5,878 nt of DNA from DASXBA01 sp046729895 (GCA_046729895.1 JBKPHP010000054.1:1-5878), one strand, 5' to 3'; positions 1 to 5,414 are shown, counted from the first letter of the stretch. Numbers and translations are program-made. Notes: generated from the sequence alone by a model not told the origin.

Positions 1-232
1 TTCCGTAGCCACCCTTCGTCGCCACGACGCAGCCGTCGCGCGAGGAGGAGAGGGCGGCGCCGATCGTCCGCTCGCTGTCCCCGCCCGTGTAGGTGTGGGC
101 GGTGTCGATCAGGCCGATGCCGGCGGCGGCCGCATCTCGGATGAAGGCAACGTTCGCCGGCGTGTTCCTGAGCCGATTGGTCCCAAGCCCGATCCGCGTG
201 AGCGGCGTCTCAGCGAGCGTGAGCGTGGCCAT
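1..232 (-). CDS. Aldo/keto reductase, N-terminal part (runs off left edge)
   Basis: NADPH-dependent oxidoreductase of the aldo/keto reductase superfamily (TIM barrel), cytosolic; the substrate is not readable. The 77 codons in the window show the family opening RIGLGTNRL at residues 13-21, then the catalytic-Asp segment LIDTAHTYTGGDSE (D43, with Tyr at 48) and ATKGG with the expected catalytic Lys at 73. Of the usual Asp-Tyr-Lys-His tetrad, only the His lies outside the window. The ATG at 230-232 is chosen because homology starts within a few residues. An in-frame GTG three codons upstream (239-241) is an alternative, and neither start has a clear Shine-Dalgarno. A 5 bp dyad (CCGCT-TGTG-AGCGG, 249-262) lies just upstream. 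The gene is transcribed in the same direction as the kinase gene but is separated from it by 189 bp, so it may have its own promoter. Family call is firm; specific activity unknown. Confidence 0.88.
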   Translation of the reverse strand, partial: MATLTLAETPLTRIGLGTNRLRNTPANVAFIRDAAAAGIGLIDTAHTYTGGDSERTIGAALSSSRDGCVVATKGGYG

Positions 233-392
233 GTCCGTCACGGTAACGCCGCTTGTGAGCGGTCTCGGGGCGCGGAGAGCGCGGAGATGGCCGCGGCTCT
301 TGCGGAACCCGGCCCGAACACCAAGAACGGTTCGAGCCGGGGTGTCCTGGGGCGGGAGCGGCGGCGGGATCCATTCGAAGCAAGCGGCGCAG

Positions 393-412
393 ACTCCGCT
401 GTCCGGCGGAGT
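393..412 (-). terminator. Candidate hairpin terminator after the UbiB-like kinase gene
   Basis: A perfect 7 bp inverted repeat, ACTCCGC (393-399) and GCGGAGT (406-412) with a 6-base loop, begins 9 bases past the kinase stop codon. There is no run of T after it on the minus strand, so it would be a U-poor hairpin of the kind often proposed in high-GC Actinomycetota. Placement is suggestive; function is inferred. Confidence 0.35.
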
Positions 413-421
413 GGCGTGCGC

Positions 422-1825
422 TCAAGCCGGCGGTCGAGCGGGGGTGCGGCTCGCGAAGAACTCGGCCTCCTGGCGCCCGAGCGCGGTCTGTGGCGGGTCG
501 CCGTATAGGAACTCGCGCGCAATCCGGTGCCAGTTGGCAGCTGCCTCGAGCTGGCCGAGCACCGCAACGGTGAGCCCGGCCATGCGCTGGGCGAAGACCT
601 GGTCCCGGGGGAGGTTGACGCGCCGCAGCAGGTCCCGGTACTCGGAGCGCGGGTCGCCCGTGTCCACCATGAGTCGTGTGACGAGCTCGCGCGAGATCGT
701 GAACTCGCCGCGGTCCTCGATCCACCACCACGACAGGGCGCGCAGGTAGTCGAGCAGCCGCTGCGGGTTGACCCACTCGTCGGAGGGGTCGAAATACCCG
801 AGGTCGCCCATCTGGCGATGAAGCCGCTCGGCGTCTCCCTCGATCACCGCGCGCAGCCAGCGGGTCTCGGTAGCGAGCTGCTCGCGGGGGATCTTCTTGT
901 TCATCCCGAAGTCGATGAAGGCCACCCGCCCGTCCTCCATCAGCAGGTAGTTGCCGGGGTGGGGATCGGCGGAGAAGTGTCCGTGCCGGTGGAGCGAGCC
1001 GATGAAGAAGCGGTAGAGGATCTCGCCGAAGCGGTCGCGCTCCGGCTGCGGGAGCTCCTTGACCTCCCCGAACGCCAGCCCGTCGACCCACTCGACGACG
1101 ATCACCCGCTGGCGCGAGAGCGAGGTGACCACGTCCGGCACATAGATGAACGGGTGTCCGCGCCATTCGCGGGCGAACCCGCGGTGGGCGATCGCCTCCG
1201 CCTCGTAGTCGCACTCGTCGAGGATGCGCTCGCGGATCTCGCCGGCGACGGCGGGACCGTCGAGGCCGGGGGCGATGATCTTGGCCGCCCGCAGCAGCAG
1301 GCCGAGGTTCTGCATGTCCGCCCGCACCGCTTGCTCGGCGCCTGGGTACTGGACCTTCACGGCGACGTCACGCCCGTCGTGCAGCCGGGCGCGGTAGACC
1401 TGGCCGATCGAGGCGGCGGCGACCGCCTGCTCGTCGAAGTCGGCGAAGGCCTCGTGGATCGGCTGCTCCAGGTCGTCCTCGATGACCCGCCGCATGTCCT
1501 TGAATGGGACGACCGGGGCCGCGTCGCGGAGCTGGGCCAGCGCCTCCTGGACCACGTCGCGGTACTCCGGCGGGACGGCGCTTACGTCCAGGAAGGAAAT
1601 CACCTGGCCCACCTTCATCGCGGCACCCTTCATGCCCCCGAGCACCTCGACCATCTGGGCCGCGCCCTCGACGTAGCGGCGGTCGATCGCCTCCAGCCGC
1701 CTGTCCCGCGAGCGGACCACGTTGAAGGCGCGCATGAAGGCCACACGCGCCGCCTGGCCACCGACAAGGCCGCCGACCCTCGCCGTGCGGCGCATACGCC
1801 CCGTAGGTATCGGATCGCGCGCCAT
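422..1825 (-). CDS. ABC1/AarF/UbiB-family atypical kinase (ADCK-like)
   Basis: Protein-kinase-like fold of the ABC1/UbiB/ADCK family, known for ATP binding and a role in isoprenoid-quinone or lipid homeostasis. All signatures are present in the 467 aa product: KxGQ motif (K71-Q74, in MKVGQVISF), the Ala-rich nucleotide loop (AAASIGQ, 136-142), the VAVK lysine (K157), the ExD motif (E204, D206), the catalytic segment SADPHPGN (D287, N292) and DFG (305-307). It therefore looks like an intact, ATP-binding member. No obvious membrane helix is seen at the C-terminus, unlike E. coli UbiB. The ATG at 1825 is the first possible start, because an in-frame TAA lies 12 bases upstream. Met11 (1793-1795), with GGGG a few bases before it, is a plausible alternative. 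No quinone-synthesis gene is nearby, and these bacteria typically use menaquinone, so the symbol ubiB is not assigned. It is divergent from the ArsR gene. Confidence 0.93.
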   Translation of the reverse strand: MARDPIPTGRMRRTARVGGLVGGQAARVAFMRAFNVVRSRDRRLEAIDRRYVEGAAQMVEVLGGMKGAAMKVGQVISFLDVSAVPPEYRDVVQEALAQLRDAAPVVPFKDMRRVIEDDLEQPIHEAFADFDEQAVAAASIGQVYRARLHDGRDVAVKVQYPGAEQAVRADMQNLGLLLRAAKIIAPGLDGPAVAGEIRERILDECDYEAEAIAHRGFAREWRGHPFIYVPDVVTSLSRQRVIVVEWVDGLAFGEVKELPQPERDRFGEILYRFFIGSLHRHGHFSADPHPGNYLLMEDGRVAFIDFGMNKKIPREQLATETRWLRAVIEGDAERLHRQMGDLGYFDPSDEWVNPQRLLDYLRALSWWWIEDRGEFTISRELVTRLMVDTGDPRSEYRDLLRRVNLPRDQVFAQRMAGLTVAVLGQLEAAANWHRIAREFLYGDPPQTALGRQEAEFFASRTPARPPA

Positions 1826-1915
1826 TCCCCGAGGTTAGGGACCAGCGGACGAGCAACGCCGCGCCCGCCTTAGACGCACGCTGGGCGTGTGCAGGAGTGA
1901 GGAAACGGGCACGTA

Positions 1916-1928
1916 TATAGTTGACCTT
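1916..1928 (+). promoter_or_regulatory. Probable leaderless promoter of the arsR-type gene
   Basis: TATAGT at 1916-1921 matches a sigma-70 -10 box at five of six positions and ends 7 bases before the ATG at 1929. Transcription would then start at or next to the start codon. No Shine-Dalgarno lies at normal distance (the purine-rich GGAAACGGG is about 20 bases upstream), which agrees with leaderless translation. No good -35 box is visible. A further 13 bp dyad, CACGC-TGG-GCGTG (1877-1889), lies upstream in the divergent spacer. Confidence 0.5.
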
Positions 1929-2246
1929 ATGGTGAACGATTCGTTCAAGGCCCTGGCCCACCCAGTCCGGCGCGGAATCGTAGAGCGGCTTGCGCGAGGC
2001 GAGGCGACAGTGGGCGAGACAACGGGCGGATTCGGGGTCTCAAAGTCGGCGATCTCGAAGCACCTGAAGGTGCTCGAGGAAGCCGGCGTGATTGCGCGTG
2101 TGATCGACGGCCGCACGCACCGGCTCGCGCTCGACATTGCCACGCTCGGTGAGGCGGGTGACTGGATCGACCGTCAGCGAGACGTATGGGAGCGGATGCT
2201 GGACGGGGTTGATGACTATCTAAGGGAGCGCGGACACTCCCGATGA
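1929..2246 (+). CDS. ArsR-family winged-helix transcriptional repressor
   Basis: Small 105 aa DNA-binding protein of the ArsR/SmtB fold. The start shows the family signature DSFKALAHPVRRGIVERL (4-21). The helix-turn-helix follows, with recognition helix around VSKSAISKHLKVLEEAGV (37-54), then a wing around VIDGRTHRLAL (58-68). The C-terminal helix containing WIDRQRDVWERML (79-91) is typical of the subgroup paired with SRPBCC proteins. There is no cysteine in the protein, so the classic metal-sensing CxC site is absent and metal sensing through thiols is excluded. The ATG at 1929 is preferred over an in-frame ATG at 1887, because homology starts right after it and a -10 box occupies the space between. 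It overlaps the next gene by 4 bp and most likely autoregulates the operon. The inducer is unknown. Confidence 0.92.
   Translation: MVNDSFKALAHPVRRGIVERLARGEATVGETTGGFGVSKSAISKHLKVLEEAGVIARVIDGRTHRLALDIATLGEAGDWIDRQRDVWERMLDGVDDYLRERGHSR
1933..1947. promoter_or_regulatory. Perfect dyad at the arsR start, candidate operator
   Basis: TGAACGA (1933-1939) and TCGTTCA (1941-1947) form a perfect inverted repeat around one central base, only a few bases after the start codon and about 12 bases from the -10 box. An imperfect dyad, GTTGACC-TTAT-GGTGAAC, overlaps it and spans the ATG. Such placement would let the encoded repressor block a leaderless promoter. Operator function is inferred; the dyad also encodes residues 2-7. 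Confidence 0.35.
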
Positions 2247-2725
2247 CCGACCCCCTGCCCCCGGACCCGAGCGTGCTCCGCCTGGAGCGCGTCTTCAGAG
2301 CCCCGGCGCAGGCGGTATTCGAGGCGTGGACCAGCCCTGAGCTGCTCAGGCGGTGGTGGCCCGCGGGCCCCGACTGGGAGACGCCCGTCGCCGAGGTGGA
2401 CGCCCGCGTGGGCGGCAGGCTGCGGCTCGTCATGCGCAGCCCGAGCGGTGAGGAGTTCGGCGGTGGCGGCGAGTACGTCGAGATCAGCCCGCCCGACCGA
2501 GTCGTCTTCACGTGGACCTGGGACGGGCACGAGGGACACCGGGGGACCCAGCTCGTCGAGGTCGAGCTCGAGGAGCACGACGACGGAACCACCACCTTGG
2601 TGCTGACGAACAGGGGGCTCGAAGACGAGGAAGCCAAGCGGTTGCACCGGGAGGGGTGGGAGCTCTCGTTCGACAACCTCGAGCGCGTCCTTGGGGAGCT
2701 GCGGGGTGACAAGGGGTCGCGATGA
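2243..2725 (+). CDS. SRPBCC (AHSA1-type) ligand-binding-fold protein
   Basis: START/Bet v1-like helix-grip protein of the AHSA1 type (activator of Hsp90 ATPase homologue 1 domain), 160 aa, cytosolic. It shows the family opening VFRAPAQAVFEAWTSPELLRRWW (residues 17-39), the sheet segment GGRLRLVMRSPSGEEF (57-72), GEYVEISPPDRVVFTWTW (76-93), a TTTLVLTNRG strand (116-125), and the closing helix with GW..SFDNLERVL (138-150). The fold binds small hydrophobic ligands; the ligand here is unknown. The ATG lies inside the end of the ArsR gene (ATGA overlap), so translation is probably coupled. A GGGAG that might act as ribosome site (2224-2228) is 14 bases away from the start and can pair with CTCCC (2237-2241). 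ArsR-SRPBCC pairs are common in Actinomycetota, where the SRPBCC protein is usually assumed to work with the regulator or its inducer. Confidence 0.92.
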   Translation: MTDPLPPDPSVLRLERVFRAPAQAVFEAWTSPELLRRWWPAGPDWETPVAEVDARVGGRLRLVMRSPSGEEFGGGGEYVEISPPDRVVFTWTWDGHEGHRGTQLVEVELEEHDDGTTTLVLTNRGLEDEEAKRLHREGWELSFDNLERVLGELRGDKGSR

Positions 2726-2876
2726 CCAGCGAGGTCCGGTGAATCGGCCTGTGTGCTTGCGCTGTTCGGGCGTAGGGAGAAAGCCAAGGTGGCGACGGTC
2801 CCGCCGGCTCGACGAGCCCCGCCGTGCCCGGGCCGCGCGACCGCGATGCCGGTGGTACCCACAGAGGGTGGGAGCT

Positions 2877-2885
2877 AGGAAGGAG
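2877..2885 (+). promoter_or_regulatory. Strong Shine-Dalgarno that fixes the VOC gene start
   Basis: AGGAAGGAG at 2877-2885 is followed by 6 bases and then GTG (2892-2894). This is the best ribosome binding site in the window. It decides for the GTG start and against the long N-terminal extension, which is Arg-rich and without family similarity, that the open frame would allow from 2691. Confidence 0.8.
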
Positions 2886-2891
2886 AGAGAG

Positions 2892-3287
2892 GTGAGCTTG
2901 GACAGCCACAGGGTCAGGACGTCGATCGCCGTTTCCGACATGGCCAAGGCCACCGAGTTCTACGAGGGGAGGCTCAAGCTCGCCCCGCGAGGGGAGCAGT
3001 CCGACCAGAGCCGCATCTACGCGTGTGGGGGCGAAACCTCGCTACACCTCTACGAGTCTCCCGAACATGCCGGCAACGCGACCGCAACTCTCGCCACCTG
3101 GTACGTGGACGACCTCGAGCCGGTGGTCGAAGCGCTCGGCTCCGACGGCGTGGAGTTCGAGCGCTACGACGATCCCGCGCTGAGGAGCGACGAGATGGGA
3201 ATCCACGAGCTCGATGACGGCAGGGTCGCCTGGTTCAAGGATCCAGACGGAAACACATTCGCGATCGAAGAGGGGACCACACGGTGA
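2892..3287 (+). CDS. VOC (glyoxalase/dioxygenase fold) family protein
   Basis: 131 aa protein of the vicinal oxygen chelate superfamily, which includes glyoxalase I, extradiol dioxygenases and fosfomycin/bleomycin resistance proteins. The two beta-alpha-beta-beta-beta halves can be followed: RTSIAVSDMAKATEFYEGRLKL (9-30) opens the first, LATWYVDDLEPVVEALGSDG (67-86) opens the second, and AWFKDPDGNTFAI (113-125) is the typical closing motif. The His expected as metal ligand in the first strand of glyoxalase I-like members is not present (T10/S11 region), so metal-dependent catalysis is doubtful and ligand binding is possible. GTG start with a very strong Shine-Dalgarno. It follows the SRPBCC gene after 166 bp, a gap that contains no gene. 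The stop codon overlaps the DUF899 start by 4 bp, so these two genes are translationally linked. Confidence 0.88.
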   Translation: MSLDSHRVRTSIAVSDMAKATEFYEGRLKLAPRGEQSDQSRIYACGGETSLHLYESPEHAGNATATLATWYVDDLEPVVEALGSDGVEFERYDDPALRSDEMGIHELDDGRVAWFKDPDGNTFAIEEGTTR

Positions 3288-4015
3288 GCCTCACATTTCC
3301 CGGGGAGTCGGCGGACTACCGGAGGGCCCGCGACCGGCTGCTCGAGCAGGAGATAGAGCTGCGCCGCGCTATGGAGGCGGTGGCTGGCGCGAGGCGCGAG
3401 CTGCCGCCAGGCGGGGTCGTTCCCGAGGACTACGTCTTTCAGGGCCCCGGAGCGGATGGCAGCCCGACCGACGTGAGGTTGTCGGAGCTGTTCGCCCCCG
3501 GCAAGGACTCGCTCGTCATCTACAACTTCATGTTCCCGCGCGCCCCCCAGGACGATCGCCCAGGTCCAGCGAGCGGAGAGACGGCGCTCTTGCCGCTCGA
3601 GGAGGGTCCCTGCCCGTCGTGCGTGGCCCTCCTCGATCAGCTCGACGGTGCGGTCGAGCACGCGAGTCAGCAGATCAATTTCGCGGTGGTGGCGAAGACG
3701 ACGTTGCCGCGGCTTCTCACCTTCGGCGAGGAGCGCGGCTGGCGACACCTGCGGCTGTTGTCCTCGGCCGGCAACAGCTACAACCGGGACTACTTCGGCC
3801 AGACGGCCGACGGATCCCCGATGCCGATGCTGAACGTGTTTCAGCGCGACGGCCAAACGCTGCGCCACTTCTGGGGCGCCGAGCTCACCTACGGGCCAAG
3901 CGACCCCGGGCAAGACCACCGAAGCGTCGGCACTCTGGAGCCGCTCTGGAACCTGTTCGACCTGACGAGGGAGGGGCGCCCGGCCGACTGGGATGAGCAG
4001 CTGAACTACAAGTGA
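3284..4015 (+). CDS. DUF899 family thioredoxin-like protein
   Basis: 243 aa protein of DUF899, a thioredoxin-like-fold family without established biochemical role. Characteristic features: the N-terminal helix YRRARDRLLEQEIELRR (12-28) followed by VAGARRELPPGG (33-44); the YVFQGP segment (50-55); the strand DSLVIYNFMF (75-84); and a CPSC motif (C110-C113) at the place where thioredoxin-like proteins carry their CxxC. Later, GWRHLRLLSSAGNSYNRDY (152-170) and VFQRDG (186-190), leading into HFWGAEL, are also typical. The length is full for the family. The GTG start at 3284 lies in the stop of the VOC gene (GTGA) and has AGGGGA seven bases upstream. A thiol-redox role is plausible from CPSC but not demonstrated. 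DUF899 genes are often found near ArsR/SRPBCC and VOC genes in Actinomycetota, as here. Confidence 0.92.
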   Translation: MSLTFPGESADYRRARDRLLEQEIELRRAMEAVAGARRELPPGGVVPEDYVFQGPGADGSPTDVRLSELFAPGKDSLVIYNFMFPRAPQDDRPGPASGETALLPLEEGPCPSCVALLDQLDGAVEHASQQINFAVVAKTTLPRLLTFGEERGWRHLRLLSSAGNSYNRDYFGQTADGSPMPMLNVFQRDGQTLRHFWGAELTYGPSDPGQDHRSVGTLEPLWNLFDLTREGRPADWDEQLNYK

Positions 4016-4239
4016 TGGCGACGGTTCCCCTCCACGCCGTCAGCGAAGGCAGCGGTCCGCCGCTTCTGTTGCTGCAGGGCTTTCCCGAGACGCATCGCTG
4101 GTGGGACCGTGTGGCAGCCGAGCTGGCTCGCGAAGTCACCGTCGTGCGGGCCGACCTGCCTGCCTACGGGCCAGTTCCAAGCCCCCCGGCGAGGGCGCGT
4201 AGACGAAGCCGGAGATGGCGTGGGACGTGCTCGCGCTGA
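4015..4239 (+). pseudogene. Alpha/beta-hydrolase remnant, truncated after ~52 codons
   Basis: The first ~52 residues are clearly the opening of an alpha/beta-hydrolase of the epoxide hydrolase/haloacetate dehalogenase type: EGSGPPLLLLQGFPETHRWW (11-30), then VTVVRADLPAYG (41-52). The next residues, where the family reads GDS and then a Tyr-Ser-Lys-rich helix, become an Arg/Pro-rich tail ending at TGA (4237-4239). The nucleophile elbow, acid and His are all missing; intact members have about 280-300 residues. In another frame, TKPEMAWDVLALRLRSL (codons starting near 4197) resembles the family helix that should follow, which suggests a frameshift plus decay. The oxyanion motif reads QGFP in place of HGFP. 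The ATG shares its A with the DUF899 stop (TGATG), so the gene was the last cistron of this operon. Loss of function is likely but inferred; an assembly error is the main alternative. Confidence 0.7.
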
Positions 4240-4253
4240 GGCTTCGCAGCCTC
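4238..4253 (+). terminator. Candidate hairpin terminator behind the operon
   Basis: GAGGCT (4238-4243) and AGCCTC (4248-4253) pair perfectly over a TCGC tetraloop, starting at the stop codon of the truncated hydrolase frame. No T run follows, so if it ends transcription it does so as a U-poor hairpin. It may also be a chance dyad in decayed coding sequence. Confidence 0.3.
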
Positions 4254-4514
4254 GAATGGCGCGAGCGCGATGACCGCCGCGATCGCCAACCCCAGCTGTG
4301 GCTCGCTCGTGGACTGACTCACAAAGCTGCGAGCGGCAGCGGACACCCGCTGGTCGTCCCTTGCGAGCGTCTGCGAGGAGCCGCTGGGAACGCCCGCAAA
4401 CGATGGCGTCGTGGACCTCGCATCATTCGAACGGATGCGAGGATGCCGAGCATGTCGCAGCCGTCGCCGAGCCCAAGGATTTCCTCTACCTCGGGGACAC
4501 GGCTCGCTTTTCGT
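4240..4514 (+). other. Non-coding or decayed spacer before the NAD kinase gene
   Basis: No reading frame in these 275 bases looks like a known protein. The NAD kinase frame is open through it, but the translation is Arg/Ser-rich and low in hydrophobic residues. The stretch may be the eroded body of the hydrolase gene, the leader of the NAD kinase gene, or both. It contains a 9 bp-stem inverted repeat (4416-4442) and four copies of TGCGAG (4328, 4362, 4372, 4436), described separately. Confidence 0.5.
4416..4442. repeat. Perfect 9 bp inverted repeat upstream of the NAD kinase gene
   Basis: CCTCGCATC (4416-4424) and GATGCGAGG (4434-4442) are exact reverse complements with a 9-base loop, ATTCGAACG, that itself contains the palindrome TTCGAA. 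It ends 72 bases before the NAD kinase ATG. It could be a protein-binding site or an RNA hairpin; no T run follows. The pairing is certain, the role unknown. Confidence 0.6.
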
Positions 4515-5414
4515 ATGCGAATCGGTCTCGTACTGCACCCGCGTCGCGACCCGATGCCCGCGGCGGGGACGGTCGTGCGCTGGGCGCGGTCGCACGGTGC
4601 CGAGGTCCTGGTCGACGTGAAGGATGCGGCGCGGTGCCCGGATGGGGTGTCCGCCGTCGCCGCGGATGAGCTGGCGCAGCGGGCCGATGCGCTGGTGAGC
4701 ATCGGCGGCGACGGCACGATGCTCGGCGCTCTGCGGCTCGTCGCGGGGCGCCCCGTGCCCGTGCTCGGCGTAAATCTCGGGCGGCTCGGCTTCCTGGTCG
4801 AGGTCGAGCCCGACGAGCTGACTGCGGCGCTCGATCGCATCGGGCGCCGCGACTTCACGATCGAGGAACACGGCGCCGTTGTTCTCTCGGCCGGGCGCGA
4901 GCAGCTGGTGGCGTTCAACGAGATCGCGCTCACGCGCGTGCCCGGCGAAGGCCTCGTGCAAGCGACGCTCGTCGTCGCCGGCCGTCCGGCGGGTCGCTAT
5001 CGCTGCGACGCGCTCGTGATCGCCACGCCGACCGGCTCGACCGCGTACTCCTACGCCGCCGGCGGCCCGGTGGTCTCGCCCGCGCTTGATGCCGTCATCG
5101 TCAGCGCCGCGGCCCCGGCGTCCGGCGTCGCCCGCCCAGTGGTGGTGTCGGCCGCCGAGCCGCTGCAGCTGCGGCTCCTCGATGAGAGCGGGCCGCCGGC
5201 GCTCGAGGCCGATGGGATAGTGGTGCGCCGGGCGGAGCCCGGCGAGAGGCTCGACGTTCGCCTGCGCCCGGGGGCGGGCCGGGTGGTGCGACTCGACCCT
5301 GAGCGCTACCAGCGCCGCAAGCAAGTCAAGCTCAGCCTCCTGGACCTTCCGTTCCTGCCGGACGAGATGCGCGACCTGCTGCCACCACCGCCGGGCTCGG
5401 TGCCGGACCGCTAG
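4515..5414 (+). CDS. nadK: NAD kinase (ATP/polyphosphate-dependent)
   Basis: Phosphorylates NAD to NADP, the only route to NADP in bacteria; cytosolic. The 299 aa product has family length and order: MRIGLVLHPRRDP (1-13), the GGDGT motif with catalytic Asp (64-68) in SIGGDGTML, NLGRLGFL (87-94), the FNE motif (134-136) in AFNEIALTR, and TPTGSTAYSYAAGGP (171-185). A DG at 233-234 matches the usual late CDG/VDG segment. Oddly, the His of the usual PHxLxxRP (or AHALFGRP) segment is replaced: the stretch reads PASGVARP (201-208), with Ala at the His place. The ATG at 4515 fits the family start, though no good Shine-Dalgarno precedes it. An in-frame ATG at 4452 with GAGG nine bases before it would add 21 residues of Ser/Pro-rich sequence. 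It is preceded by an odd spacer and is convergent with the sigma factor gene. Confidence 0.93.
   Translation: MRIGLVLHPRRDPMPAAGTVVRWARSHGAEVLVDVKDAARCPDGVSAVAADELAQRADALVSIGGDGTMLGALRLVAGRPVPVLGVNLGRLGFLVEVEPDELTAALDRIGRRDFTIEEHGAVVLSAGREQLVAFNEIALTRVPGEGLVQATLVVAGRPAGRYRCDALVIATPTGSTAYSYAAGGPVVSPALDAVIVSAAAPASGVARPVVVSAAEPLQLRLLDESGPPALEADGIVVRRAEPGERLDVRLRPGAGRVVRLDPERYQRRKQVKLSLLDLPFLPDEMRDLLPPPPGSVPDR

Noticed and set aside
249..262. CCGCT-TGTG-AGCGG dyad in front of the aldo/keto reductase gene
   Set aside because: A 5 bp dyad is common by chance in GC-rich DNA and no promoter element next to it supports an operator.
210..1214. 334-codon minus-strand frame overlapping the kinase and the aldo/keto reductase start
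   Set aside because: Out-of-frame with both real genes and extremely Arg/Pro-rich.
527..1873. 448-codon plus-strand open frame opposite the UbiB-like kinase gene
   Set aside because: It is the mirror of a well-supported gene in GC-rich DNA. Its translation is low-complexity (runs of Asp, Leu, Arg, Val, His) with no family motif.
2691..2891. 67-codon N-terminal extension of the VOC protein
   Set aside because: Arg-rich, unlike the family, overlaps the SRPBCC end, and a strong Shine-Dalgarno marks the GTG at 2892.
1945..2953. Long minus-strand frames opposite the ArsR, SRPBCC and VOC genes
   Set aside because: Ser/Pro/Arg-rich shadows; the plus-strand genes carry clear family motifs.
4416..4444. 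Possible tRNA T-arm (TTCGAAC in the loop of the inverted repeat)
   Set aside because: The loop has 9 bases where a tRNA has 7, and no matching acceptor stem, D arm or anticodon arm is found upstream.
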